A stretch of 24,465 nt of DNA. Source: a virus. Every line of letters begins with the position of its first letter. Position 1 is the first letter of the stretch. The position numbers and the translations under genes are program-made. The DNA lies in IMG/VR virus record IMGVR_UViG_3300028550_001223, positions 1 to 24,465 of that record. One strand, 5' to 3'. The notes beneath the pieces were generated by a model. It was not told the DNA's origin, searched no databases, and saw only the letters and a list, made by a program, of their open reading frames with translations. This document shows positions 6,167 to 14,291 of this stretch, piece after piece.

Positions 6167-7910
6167 CGATGGTAGCAATAGGTGATGCAAGACATTCTAC
6201 TTGCCATGTTCCATCTGTACCATCATCTACTATACAAGTAATTCTTGCTCTTGACCCAATCACAGTGCTATTAACGAATGTAAGTGCATCGCCTGCATTG
6301 TCAAATACTGCGTTTGCAGCAGTACCACCAGCAAGACTTAATGCACCAACAAATCCACCACCAGAACCAGCAATATTAACAATTGTAGTTTTATCACTAG
6401 CAACAGCAACTCTCACAATAAGGTCATAAAATATGCCTGGATTTGATACTGCGGCCGCCGGTAAATTAATTACATTATTTTCTGTACCATCAATTAATAT
6501 TGTCGCACCAGATTGTGCAGCAGTTAGTGAGGCAGTTACAGCTGAAGTAGTATTAAAAGTAGAAACTAGTGTTTTTCTACCAGCAACAGAACCACCTGTA
6601 ATCGCACCAGTCGTTGTAATTGTACCAGCACCAACATCAATACTTGTAAATCCAGATGTAATACTACCAGAGTCTAATGCACCTACCGATACTAGACCAG
6701 TTGCAGTTGTTATTGAATTTTGTGTTGCAGTAGAAACTGTACCAGCCAAGTTACCAGTTACGTTGCCTGTTAATGTACCAACAAAACCTGTAGCAGTTAT
6801 TTTACCTGTACTTGGGTTGTATGTTAATGTTCCATCTGATTCTAGTCCAAGATTGCCACCATCAACATCTCCACCAGCAGTAAATATAATAGCGTTATTT
6901 TCGTTTGTACTTTCGTTATCTGTAATGGTAACTGTTGTTGCTAATGTTGCAAGTCCTACTGCAATATTAGCACTACCATCAAATGAGGTTCCACCAATAG
7001 TTCTTGCGGTTGCCAGTGCAGTTGCGGTGTCTGCATTACCCGTTACATCACCAGTTAATGCACCAGCAAATAATGTTGCAGTTAGTAAACCACTACTAGC
7101 ATTAAAAGTTAAATTAGAACCACTCTTCGGAGGTAAATCACCTGTTGCCGCAGTTGCAAATAATGGAAAACAAGTAGTATCACTTGACTCATCTGCTACT
7201 GTAACAGCAGTACCAACAGATGCCAAAGCAACTGCGATATTTGCAGAACCATTAAATGATGTTCCACCAATAGTTCTAGCAGTTGCAAGTGTAGTTGCTG
7301 TATCTGCATTACCTGTAACATCACCAGTTATATCACCAACAAATGCTGTTGATGTAATACTTGTTGCACCTGTAACTACTCCAGCATCAATAATAATAGT
7401 ACCATCAAGAACAATCTGTTGTCCTGATAATGGAGCAATCGTTAAATCTGTACCAGCAGTACTAGAAATAGCATTACCGTTGATATTAATATTATCTACT
7501 TGTAGTGCAGTTAGTGTTCCTACTGAAGTAATTGCAGTTTGAGCAGCTGTAGCAAGAGCGCCTGTAATTGTTCCTGTTGTTGTTAGATTTTCATTACCAA
7601 AACTAATGGCCCCAGAACTATCTGTAATAGAACCAGCAGCTAATGCAAGAGTTCCAGCATTTAAAGTGGTTCCCGTCAAAGTCGTGATAGTAGCAGAAGT
7701 TTGTGTTCCTGCAACTACACCACTAATACTAGGGGCAGTTAATGATATTACAGATGCAGTTGCACTAATACCACTACTTAAAGACGATGTATCTCCTAAT
7801 AGAGTATAAATCTCTAAAAAGTTATCATTAACTTTATCAGAAGCAGCACGTAAGGTATCACCTGTACCATCATTTGCTGCGCCTCCTATTCCAAGTACTT
7901 GATTTGCCAT
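6162..7910 (-). CDS. Repeat-built tail fibre or neck whisker-like protein (582 aa)
   Basis: Function not established; a virion fibre is inferred. The N-terminus (L-G-I-G-G-A-A-N-D-G-T-G-D-T-L-R-A-A, then N-D-N-F-L-E-I-Y near residues 28-35) is a short anchoring segment that recurs in marine phage fibre proteins. Residues 45-440 are Thr/Ala/Gly/Ile-rich beta-repeat sequence. A motif G-D-V-T-G-N-A-D-T-A-T, followed by L-A-T-A-R-T-I-G-G-T-S-F and G-S-A-N-I-A-V, starts at residues 196 and 287, with a diverged third copy near 382. The C-terminal about 140 residues are non-repetitive and include V-I-G-S-R-A-R-I-T-C-I, possibly a globular tip. It has its own late promoter (7935-7928) and AGGAG at 7922-7918. 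It sits between neck gene 14 and gene 15, so it may decorate the neck or collar. Confidence 0.72.
   Translation of the reverse strand: MANQVLGIGGAANDGTGDTLRAASDKVNDNFLEIYTLLGDTSSLSSGISATASVISLTAPSISGVVAGTQTSATITTLTGTTLNAGTLALAAGSITDSSGAISFGNENLTTTGTITGALATAAQTAITSVGTLTALQVDNININGNAISSTAGTDLTIAPLSGQQIVLDGTIIIDAGVVTGATSITSTAFVGDITGDVTGNADTATTLATARTIGGTSFNGSANIAVALASVGTAVTVADESSDTTCFPLFATAATGDLPPKSGSNLTFNASSGLLTATLFAGALTGDVTGNADTATALATARTIGGTSFDGSANIAVGLATLATTVTITDNESTNENNAIIFTAGGDVDGGNLGLESDGTLTYNPSTGKITATGFVGTLTGNVTGNLAGTVSTATQNSITTATGLVSVGALDSGSITSGFTSIDVGAGTITTTGAITGGSVAGRKTLVSTFNTTSAVTASLTAAQSGATILIDGTENNVINLPAAAVSNPGIFYDLIVRVAVASDKTTIVNIAGSGGGFVGALSLAGGTAANAVFDNAGDALTFVNSTVIGSRARITCIVDDGTDGTWQVECLASPIATIA
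6780..7325 (-). repeat. Two tandem 91-residue repeats in the 582-aa fibre gene
   Basis: Residues 196-286 and 287-377 each begin G-D-V-T-G-N-A-D-T-A-T. Each continues with A-R-T-I-G-G-T-S-F-x-G-S-A-N-I-A-V and ends with a G-x-L-T-x-N-x-S/P-x-x-G-x-x-T-A-T strand. A third, shorter and diverged unit begins near residue 382. This is a coding repeat typical of beta-structured fibre shafts. Confidence 0.8.
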
Positions 7911-7927
7911 CTATGTTCTCCTAACTC

Positions 7928-7935
7928 TATTTATA
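7928..7935 (-). promoter_or_regulatory. T4-type late promoter for the 582-aa fibre gene
   Basis: Exact TATAAATA on the minus strand in the 26-base gap after the gp14 stop (TGA at 7939-7937), 17 bases upstream of the fibre ATG. It overlaps none of the coding sequence. Confidence 0.75.
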
Positions 7936-7936
7936 A

Positions 7937-8926
7937 TCATGTAGGATCACCAAATGGATTAGATTCTGTAAAGTCTAGAACTGTATCATCTAATGTATCA
8001 AACAATTCGTTCTGTGCAGTCTTATCATTAATGGTATCTCCAAGACTTCGTGCTTCTTCTTGTAGTAGATACTCTGCATTTCCAGTATCGGCAGAATTTT
8101 CGAGCAATATACTTTCTCCTGATGAAGATGAATCTGTACTAACTATTGTAGCATCTATCGTAACATCATCTACATCAATGTTATACAGTTCACTATCAAT
8201 AGATAATGATTGTCCTACTTCAGATTCTTGTTCTAGAGTAAACTGAAAATTGAGTAAGTTAAGACTTAATGCATCTTCTATCGCATCTATATCATCTATA
8301 CCAGTATTAAGTTCTTCAGAAGCATAATCAAACAGACGGCATCTTAATTTGTATACTGGGTTGCTGTCCAGTTGAAAGAACGGCTCATCATGATCTACAA
8401 AGTTAACTTGAAACATTTTTTTAAGTATTGGATGATAAATTGCATCACCCTCAAAAGGACGATCTGAATCTGTTGCATCTGTTTCTGATATAATATAGAA
8501 ATCACTTCCCTCTAAGTCTGTAGTTGTTAATGCAAGTGTACCAGCTTCTAAAAGAATAGAACCACCCTCTTCTTCATCAGTTCCAGATTCTATTGTAATC
8601 TGTTTTGTAAGTTCTTGAAATCTTAATTTGTTTACTACAAAGGTTGCTTCACTTAAATTTTGCAAACCAAACTGATTCATTATATCTCGTTCACCCGCAA
8701 AACCACCGTCTGCATTTTCCATATACATTTCTATTTTTGATGCATCTTTAAATTTAGAGAGAGTGTCTCCACCAAGAACAGCGTCTTCTGCAACAATAGT
8801 ACGATCCATATAAAAAACATCATGACCGTGTATCTGAATTGCTTCAGCTACTAAATTTGAATATAAACTTTGTTCTGTTGATATTGCAGCAACATTACTA
8901 GTATGAAAGAAAGAATTTACAGCCAT
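7937..8926 (-). CDS. gp14: Neck protein gp14
   Basis: It acts with gp13 to seal the filled head at the portal and form the neck that receives the tail. The 329 aa are longer than T4 gp14 (256). Residues 22-62 (L-Y-S-N-L-V-A-E-A-I-Q-I-H-G, V-F-Y-M, K-F) align with T4 [20 protein letters not shown]. Further on, G-D-A-I-Y-H-P, F-Q-V-N-F-V and E-P-F-F-Q-L match T4 G-D-L-I-Y-F-P, F-E-I-N-W-V and D-P-F-Y-Q-L. The C-terminus ends S-N-P-F-G-D, like T4 S-S-P-F-D-N-D. The extra length is an acidic Ser/Asp-rich stretch before the C-terminus. The ATG follows the gp13 stop after 4 bases (TAATAGTATG), so it is co-transcribed with gp13. Confidence 0.94.
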   Translation of the reverse strand: MAVNSFFHTSNVAAISTEQSLYSNLVAEAIQIHGHDVFYMDRTIVAEDAVLGGDTLSKFKDASKIEMYMENADGGFAGERDIMNQFGLQNLSEATFVVNKLRFQELTKQITIESGTDEEEGGSILLEAGTLALTTTDLEGSDFYIISETDATDSDRPFEGDAIYHPILKKMFQVNFVDHDEPFFQLDSNPVYKLRCRLFDYASEELNTGIDDIDAIEDALSLNLLNFQFTLEQESEVGQSLSIDSELYNIDVDDVTIDATIVSTDSSSSGESILLENSADTGNAEYLLQEEARSLGDTINDKTAQNELFDTLDDTVLDFTESNPFGDPT

Positions 8927-8930
8927 ACTA

Positions 8931-9752
8931 TTATCCTACCATGTAACTAACTGGTAATTCAAATGCTAATTGAATCTGATCCTCTAGTTTTTGTTGTTCA
9001 TCTATTGCTTGTGTGTAGATTGTTTCACCGTTCATGGTAACACCGCCCAACATAGCAACACCACTAAACTTAGATAGGTTTGCTCCCCATTGTTTTTTAA
9101 TTAATGAAGTTGCATACCTTTTGAGATATATGTCATCAAAGATATCAGTGTAAGATGTTGGATCAACCTTACGATAACACTCTATGATTATAAACTCACT
9201 ATCAGCTACAATTTTATTCTCCCAATCCATATCAATATAAAGACGGTTTTGGTGTTGATTAAAACGTATAGGTGTCTCACCTACAAGAATATGCTCAAGG
9301 AAATCTAAATTCTGCATTTGTAACTGATAGTTCATAACAGAAGTAGATGAGAAGTCATAGAGATCATTTAATCTTAATTGATAACGAACATCAAATAAAC
9401 TTCCACCACCACCAGTATCAGTTAAAGGAAATACTCTTAGAATAGAAACAACAGATTGTGGAACAGGAATCCAGTTGTTACCTTCTTTCCATGTTGAAGA
9501 TACAGAAGTATCTACTACATCCGTTGCCGTGGTTGAACTATTAGACCTTGCTCGTGTTATATCAGCTTCTGTTACCAGATGTTTTAGATACATCTTTTCA
9601 ATACCATCATAGTGATATTGTGCAAAATATTGTAATGCTTCATCTATACGATCATCTACTTGATCATCTGATACGTTAATATCAATAACACCAGAACCAA
9701 GAGCTCTAAGACAGTAAGTTTTAAAGGTTGCTTTAGTAGAAGGTATAGCCAT
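8931..9752 (-). CDS. gp13: Neck protein gp13
   Basis: It is a head-completion and neck protein that binds under the portal and works with gp14. The 273 aa compare with 309 in T4. The N-terminal signature is clear: F-K-x-Y-C-L-R-A-L-G, V-I-D-I-N-V-x-D-D-Q-V-D-D-R-I-D-E-A-L and F-x-Q-Y-H-Y-D-G (about residues 10-50), shared by T4-like gp13 proteins. Further family text includes L-E-x-I-L-V-G and Y-x-D-I-F-D-D-I-Y-L-K-R-Y-A-T-S-L-I-K-K-Q-W-G near residues 195-220. AAAGGAG at 9767-9761 is 8 bases from the ATG, and a TATAAATA late promoter lies 20 bases upstream. It therefore starts a new late unit (13-14) after the adhesin genes. Confidence 0.95.
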   Translation of the reverse strand: MAIPSTKATFKTYCLRALGSGVIDINVSDDQVDDRIDEALQYFAQYHYDGIEKMYLKHLVTEADITRARSNSSTTATDVVDTSVSSTWKEGNNWIPVPQSVVSILRVFPLTDTGGGGSLFDVRYQLRLNDLYDFSSTSVMNYQLQMQNLDFLEHILVGETPIRFNQHQNRLYIDMDWENKIVADSEFIIIECYRKVDPTSYTDIFDDIYLKRYATSLIKKQWGANLSKFSGVAMLGGVTMNGETIYTQAIDEQQKLEDQIQLAFELPVSYMVG

Positions 9753-9772
9753 ATAATTAACTCCTTTCTACA

Positions 9773-9780
9773 TATTTATA
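9773..9780 (-). promoter_or_regulatory. T4-type late promoter for gp13-gp14
   Basis: Exact TATAAATA on the minus strand, 20 bases before the gp13 ATG in a 75-base gap. The preceding bases read ACTCT directly before the octamer. The same ACTCT precedes the gp8 promoter at 22495-22488, so a slightly extended motif may be shared. Confidence 0.8.
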
Positions 9781-9827
9781 AGAGTAACCATCTTGTTGAC
9801 TAATTATCATATTAAGAACTTGATAAT

Positions 9828-12179
9828 TTATCTGGCCCGAGACTGGGAAACGCCTACCCCACCGAATGGAGCTTCTCCCCAAGCACTAAATAGATTTTTT
9901 GCTACATTACCGTTTATGTCGGCCGCCGATTCCCTCAATTTAAAGCCATTAGATAATATGTCGATATCGATCAGATCTGTTTCAATAACCGCATCACGAG
10001 CAAATATAATTCCGTCTGTCGCTGTGTTAAACGGGTTTTGACCTGTATCGTACCAGTATCCATTTCTATTACCGTCAAATCTTCTGATGAAAATAGCTCT
10101 TGGCCGAAAACCGCACCACACAAAAGACCCATCAGCAGCAGCATTACCCAAGTAGCTCCCATGCCTTTGATATCCAGGAACATCAGCGAATACATAGGCT
10201 ACATAGGTGCCATTTTCAGTATTGCCAGCATTGTCAACAACAAAAACACTGGCGTTATGAGTTGCAGCAAAATAAGAACTAGAACTTGTTTCAGTTCCAC
10301 GCCCTGTAGTACTCATCGGAATATTAAAATTATCCCCTGTTAAGGCTGTATGCCATGCAAAGGTAGCCGCTCCAGTATCTCGACGAATTACTATAATAAA
10401 TCCAGGCTTTACACCTAAATTGTGCGAAATCGACTGCGTGCCACTGGCATTTCCAGTATATGTTACGATATCAAAACCTTCAGTCGCGCCCTCTTTGAAT
10501 CCCACTAACGTATTTGGGCTTGTATTAGTATTATATTGTCCATCAGTGCCAAGAGTAACGCCGTCAGCGTCAAAAGATTTGACGCCTTGTGCTACTGTAC
10601 TTTCTCCAGCAGCCGTATTCATTGGCATTTCTTTTGTAGCACCTCGAATGGTATCTACAAAATTCCAGTCAGAAGAACCGCTATGATCTCGTACCCAAAC
10701 TGCGTTAGGAGATAGTGCTGTATTGCCTCCAAATGCGCGAGCGTTTTCTGATCCTGTGCCAGTAAAAGTCTGAACGTTCATTGCCGCGCTTGGGTCTTTG
10801 ATTGCTGGTTCGGGCAAATTAGCGGTGCATAAAGCTAGATACCCAGACGGTGGCGCATATTTAAAATCTCCAAAACCATTTCCGTCAGATTCGCCGCCTT
10901 CTCCGTCGATAGGAGATGTGCCAAAGTTGGCTTGGACAATGGCAGAAGTTCCGGTGGTGAAATACCAAGTTTGGCCAGCCTCTAAATCAGTCACTGCTAT
11001 TTTTGATGAATTGTTAATAAAAAATTCTAAATTTAAACCGTCGAGATCAACAGCCATGCTGACAACGTCATCTGCACTTATATTGCCGAGGTTAGAGGTT
11101 GTGATGGCACCGTCTTTCCAGTAGCGACCGCTTGAATCGTAGCCTCTACCTTCTCCATCAAGTGAAAATTGAAAGTTTAATGTAGTCGAATCTTTGGCTA
11201 ACATGACCATTGCTGTTGAAGAGATAGTGGTAGGGACAAACTCAGCATACCATTTTCCTGAAGTCATACCAAACGGGGATGCGTTATTTTGTGTCAATGA
11301 TACAGTACCCCCGTTTCCTACAGTTCCAACAGTGCCACTGTTTAAAATTATTTTACTTAGAGTAGCAAAATTTGATGACCCTGAATCAGCATTGTCAGCT
11401 GGAGAATCTTTTATTGTGTCGTTATCAGCAATTCCTGACGCAGCCCAATGATTTGCTTCTCCACTGGTGTCAGTTCCTGGCCCGTTACCTACCGATTCAA
11501 GAATTTTCATTTCCAAATAATAGCCATTGTCGCCAAACGTAAGCGATTGATCTTCTATGGAGATAGCTCTCCACCCCCCATTTGAATCGAATTCGCCAAA
11601 GCTGTTGGCTAGTAATCCTTGGCCATCAATCCACACAATCTCTGCCATAAGACCATTATAGAAATTACCTCCATTATGATCCTCTCCAATTTTATGAGCG
11701 CAAGCAGAGTTCCAACCAGGCACATCTGCCCCAGAATCGGGTTGGTTGTCGGTTGAGAAATCAGTGATTCTCACGCCGTTAACGAATATTTGGCTTCGAT
11801 TGCCATTTCCTCGGCTCGTATCCATTGACCAGACAAAATTATACCAGGCTGACGTATCTAGAAATTTTTGAGTGGTAACCTGATTCACCGTTCCAGTCGC
11901 ATCGACAAAACTAAGGTTTCCAGCTGTTAAAAATTGCATCTGATGATCGTTGCCATCAGTGCAAGAAAATATTTTACAATTACTTTCATTGGGGTTACCT
12001 CTTTTAAGCCACCAACTAAGAGTAAATGCTTTTTGAGAAGTTGGAGTTCCAAACGTCAAATCCATATGAGCAGAATCACCTGGATTAAATCTAAGAGAAT
12101 TTGAAACTGCATAACCGGCAGCTGATGGGGGAGTACTGGCAGTACCAAAACCAAGGACATTATATCCAAAACTTGTCAT
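9828..12179 (-). CDS. LamG/SPRY-like multidomain adhesin, putative receptor-binding tail protein (783 aa)
   Basis: Likely a distal tail-fibre or adhesin protein. Residues 45-190 resemble a LamG/concanavalin-like domain (F-T-L-S-W-W-L-K-R, W-Y-N-F-V-W-S-M-D, Q-I-F-V-N-G-V-R-I-T-D-F). Residues 300-440 resemble a SPRY-like domain (S-G-K-W-Y-A-E-F, then V-S-M-A-V-D-L-D-G-L-N-L-E-F-F-I-N-N). Residues 570-670 carry I-S-H-N-L-G-V-K-P-G-F-I-I-V. Residues 675-773 hold a module common in marine phage tail proteins (H-G-S-Y-L-G-N, F-R-P-R-A-I-F-I-R, I-L-S-N-G-F-K-L-R, A-W-G-E-A-P-F-G). GC in sampled lines is 48-53%, against about 33-40% in neighbours. The start uses AAGG at 12193-12190, overlapping the stop of the upstream fibre gene, 12 bases away. 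It is probably co-transcribed with that fibre. Domain names are by resemblance only. Confidence 0.8.
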   Translation of the reverse strand: MTSFGYNVLGFGTASTPPSAAGYAVSNSLRFNPGDSAHMDLTFGTPTSQKAFTLSWWLKRGNPNESNCKIFSCTDGNDHQMQFLTAGNLSFVDATGTVNQVTTQKFLDTSAWYNFVWSMDTSRGNGNRSQIFVNGVRITDFSTDNQPDSGADVPGWNSACAHKIGEDHNGGNFYNGLMAEIVWIDGQGLLANSFGEFDSNGGWRAISIEDQSLTFGDNGYYLEMKILESVGNGPGTDTSGEANHWAASGIADNDTIKDSPADNADSGSSNFATLSKIILNSGTVGTVGNGGTVSLTQNNASPFGMTSGKWYAEFVPTTISSTAMVMLAKDSTTLNFQFSLDGEGRGYDSSGRYWKDGAITTSNLGNISADDVVSMAVDLDGLNLEFFINNSSKIAVTDLEAGQTWYFTTGTSAIVQANFGTSPIDGEGGESDGNGFGDFKYAPPSGYLALCTANLPEPAIKDPSAAMNVQTFTGTGSENARAFGGNTALSPNAVWVRDHSGSSDWNFVDTIRGATKEMPMNTAAGESTVAQGVKSFDADGVTLGTDGQYNTNTSPNTLVGFKEGATEGFDIVTYTGNASGTQSISHNLGVKPGFIIVIRRDTGAATFAWHTALTGDNFNIPMSTTGRGTETSSSSYFAATHNASVFVVDNAGNTENGTYVAYVFADVPGYQRHGSYLGNAAADGSFVWCGFRPRAIFIRRFDGNRNGYWYDTGQNPFNTATDGIIFARDAVIETDLIDIDILSNGFKLRESAADINGNVAKNLFSAWGEAPFGGVGVSQSRAR

Positions 12180-12191
12180 GTTTTATTTTCC

Positions 12192-14060
12192 TTAAGCGTC
12201 ATTTGCAGCATCAGTAGTAAAGAATAGTTTTATACCTATAAGTCGTGCGTCACCAGCTTGATTGTCAGCAGATACATCTCTAGCTATTTGAAAGAAACAA
12301 CAATCTGCAACAGCAGGAGAACCTGCAATTGTTATTGCACCACTTTCTACTGAAACCATTAAATCATTTGATGTACCACTATGTGCAAGTGCAGTAGTAA
12401 CAACAGCAGTACCAAATGCTGTATTAATAGTATCATCACTTGACATAGCAATACCGCTTAATGCCCATGCAACTGTTCCTGTGTTAGTACCTGTTACTGT
12501 CCAAAAAGGTTGAAAAGTAACTGTTCCTTCATTCCACGATTTAGGAAATGCTATACTAAATTGTGCAAAATCATCTGCCCCTGTTGCAAAATCTAATACT
12601 TTTAGATCAGGTCTTAATGCAGTTGTTTCTACTTGAGTTATATCAGAGCATGGATTAGTTGTACTTGGATACATAGCAGCAGATGGAACCCATATAGATT
12701 CTTTTCCAACAGTTTTTATAACTGCACTAGCTACAGTTGCACCAGCAGTATCAAGGTCTACTGTACCATCTGCAGCAATTGCAATCGCACCAGCAGTAGT
12801 AGCAGTACCAATAGTACAAGCGTCTTTGAGTAGTATGTCATCAACAAAGGTTACTATACCTGTTGATGCAATTGTAATAGCAGAAGTTGAACTAGTAACA
12901 CCGATTGTTGCAGCATCCTTTAGAATAATATCATCAACGAATGTTACAATACCACTTGATGCAATTGTAATAGCAGTTGTAGCAGAAGCTGCTCCTATGG
13001 TTCCACCATCTTTAATAAGAATATCATCTACAAAGGTAACGATACCACCAGAACTAATCGTCATAGCAGTTGCAGCACCAGCACTACCTATAGTACCAGC
13101 ATTTTTTACAAGGATATCATCTACAAAGGTAACGATACCACCAGATGAAATTGTCATTGCAGTCGGTGCAGAAGCAGTACCAATTGTACCACCGTCTTTA
13201 ATTGTAATATCATCTACAAAAGAAACAATACCAGTAGAAGCAATTGTGATAGCAGAGGTTGAACTTGCAACACCAATCGTTGCGGCATCCTTCAAAATTA
13301 AATCGTCTACAAGGGTTACAATACCAGTAGAAGCAATTGTGATAGCAGAGGTTGAACTTGCAACACCAATTGTTGCAGCGTCCTTTAAAACAATATCATC
13401 AACGAAAGTAACGATACCTGTAGATGCAATTTGCATTGCGGCTGTTGAAGAAGCAGAACCAATATTACCATTATCAGGAAGTAACACACCACCATCAGCA
13501 GAAAGCGTAATAGTAGTTGCAGAGATTGCTCCGTTAAATATTGCTTTACCAGCATCACTCATATCAAGAGTAAGAGCAGTTATATCAGTAGTATTATCTG
13601 TACCTTTAAAGATAATATCTGTATCACCAGCCTGTGCATCAATAGTAATATTACCAGCTGAAGTAGCAATACTTACAGCAGCATCACCGGCAGAAATATT
13701 ATCTGCGGCCGGAGCTCCAACTCCCAAATTTGCTGGAGTGATTTTTTTAAGAACACCACCATCATTGATAAGAATATGATCAGCGTCAGAAACACTAGTT
13801 GATGTAGTACCAACTGCCGCATTACCAGTAGTAATAAGTGTGCCTGTAATATCAGGAATTGTGATTGTACGGTCACTAGTAGGATCAGTTGCAAGAAGAG
13901 TTGTCTCATTTGCATCAGCAGTAGAACCCTCAAAAACAATTGAAGATACAAACTGATTACCTCCAGCAATACCATCAACATCACTTATTAGGTTGTTAAA
14001 CTGAACTCTCAGTTCTTCTAGACTGTCACTAGGTAGAATTGCACTTGCTTCGATTGCCAT
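12192..14060 (-). CDS. Tail fibre shaft protein with 31-residue tandem repeats (622 aa)
   Basis: Inferred trimeric fibre. The N-terminal segment (L-E-E-L-R-V-Q-F-N-N-L-I-S-D-V, residues 15-29) is an anchoring motif seen in marine T4-like fibre proteins. It is followed by I-T-G-T-L-I-T-T-G-N near 71-80. Residues 200-416 are seven tandem 31-residue units (T-I-G-x-A-S-S-T-x-A-I-T-I-A-S-T-G-I-V-T, then F-V-D-D-I-x-L-K-D). The C-terminal about 170 residues are a distinct domain (I-W-V-P-S-A-A-M-Y-P; A-F-P-K-S-W-N; F-F-Q-I-A-R) of the kind found in other phage structural proteins with 'xxFPKSWDxG' text. The ATG shares the last A of the preceding stop (TAATG) and no good Shine-Dalgarno is visible, implying translational coupling. 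A TATAAATA lies 61 bases upstream, inside the 76-aa gene. Confidence 0.8.
   Translation of the reverse strand: MAIEASAILPSDSLEELRVQFNNLISDVDGIAGGNQFVSSIVFEGSTADANETTLLATDPTSDRTITIPDITGTLITTGNAAVGTTSTSVSDADHILINDGGVLKKITPANLGVGAPAADNISAGDAAVSIATSAGNITIDAQAGDTDIIFKGTDNTTDITALTLDMSDAGKAIFNGAISATTITLSADGGVLLPDNGNIGSASSTAAMQIASTGIVTFVDDIVLKDAATIGVASSTSAITIASTGIVTLVDDLILKDAATIGVASSTSAITIASTGIVSFVDDITIKDGGTIGTASAPTAMTISSGGIVTFVDDILVKNAGTIGSAGAATAMTISSGGIVTFVDDILIKDGGTIGAASATTAITIASSGIVTFVDDIILKDAATIGVTSSTSAITIASTGIVTFVDDILLKDACTIGTATTAGAIAIAADGTVDLDTAGATVASAVIKTVGKESIWVPSAAMYPSTTNPCSDITQVETTALRPDLKVLDFATGADDFAQFSIAFPKSWNEGTVTFQPFWTVTGTNTGTVAWALSGIAMSSDDTINTAFGTAVVTTALAHSGTSNDLMVSVESGAITIAGSPAVADCCFFQIARDVSADNQAGDARLIGIKLFFTTDAANDA
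12813..13463 (-). repeat. Seven tandem 93-bp coding repeats in the 622-aa fibre gene
   Basis: Encodes residues 200-416 as seven units of exactly 31 residues; the Ile of each I-G pair is at 200, 231, 262, 293, 324, 355 and 386. The unit is A-I-T-I-A-S-T-G-I-V-T-F-V-D-D-I followed by L-K-D-A-A-T-I-G. Within the array, 13225-13277 and 13318-13370 are identical over 53 bases at 93-base offset, indicating recent unit duplication. The related array at 24143-24421 is in another fibre gene. Confidence 0.9.
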
Positions 14061-14290
14061 TATTGATTACCCACTAACTTTTTTAAGAGAGATTTTATTT
14101 CATACATCTCTGACTTTAATGTATTTATATCTCTTGTGGTGTCTCTTATTGTATCTCTTGCTTTTTGTGCTTCTGAAGCTCTTTGTTTTGCTCTATCATA
14201 AGCACCACGATTACGATTTACTATTGCACCAGAATTTATATCCCTAGATAAATCAGGATGTCCTTCTACCTTAATAAATTTACTTTCCAT
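14060..14290 (-). CDS. Small basic coiled-coil protein (76 aa), function unknown
   Basis: I do not recognise a named function. The first 30 residues contain D-I-N-S-G-A-I-V-N-R-N-R-G-A-Y. From residue 31 the protein is charged and helical with heptad-like spacing and ends L-K-S-E-M-Y-E-I-K-S-L-L-K-K-L, a likely coiled coil. Similar short proteins with this 'INxLKSExxEIKxLL' end occur between structural genes of marine T4-like phages, so an assembly or virion-associated role is plausible. The start is 1 base after the stop of the 2220-aa gene, and the stop overlaps the next ATG (TAATG). It has no obvious Shine-Dalgarno of its own. Confidence 0.75.
   Translation of the reverse strand: MESKFIKVEGHPDLSRDINSGAIVNRNRGAYDRAKQRASEAQKARDTIRDTTRDINTLKSEMYEIKSLLKKLVGNQ
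14122..14129 (-). promoter_or_regulatory. Possible intragenic late promoter before the 622-aa fibre
   Basis: Exact TATAAATA on the minus strand inside the 76-aa gene (codons for Asp-Ile-Asn-Thr), 61 bases before the fibre ATG. Late promoters inside upstream genes are known in T4, but an octamer this AT-rich is expected a few times by chance in 24 kb. Confidence 0.35.
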
Positions 14291-14291
14291 C

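Noticed and set aside
6451-6458. GCGGCCGC (NotI site) in the 582-aa fibre gene, considered as a cloning trace
   Set aside because: It encodes the Pro-Ala-Ala-Ala part of the C-terminal domain in frame and the surrounding sequence is continuous.
6433-7542. Long plus-strand open frame (369 codons) opposite the 582-aa fibre gene
   Set aside because: It is antisense to Thr/Ala/Gly-rich repeat sequence, which rarely produces stops on the other strand. It has no promoter or ribosome binding site, and its composition (Val/Pro/Ala-rich) simply mirrors the repeats.
9802-9828. 8-bp perfect inverted repeat (AATTATCA ... TGATAATT) at the end of the adhesin gene, considered as a terminator
   Set aside because: The stem is entirely weak AT-rich pairs with an 11-base loop, no U-tract follows on the minus strand, and it includes the stop codon. 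It is too weak to call.
9828-12179. Adhesin C-terminus considered as a diversity-generating retroelement target
   Set aside because: No template repeat or reverse transcriptase is in the window, and the C-terminal text is a conserved module, not a C-type-lectin variable region.
12813-13463. Regular 93-bp repeats considered as a CRISPR or regulatory repeat array
   Set aside because: There are no short identical repeats with unique spacers. The units are in frame, vary mainly at synonymous sites and encode a 31-residue protein repeat.
12826-13779. Long plus-strand open frame (317 codons) opposite the 622-aa fibre gene
   Set aside because: It mirrors the 93-bp repeats of the minus-strand gene, whose 31-residue periodicity and conserved ends show which strand is coding.
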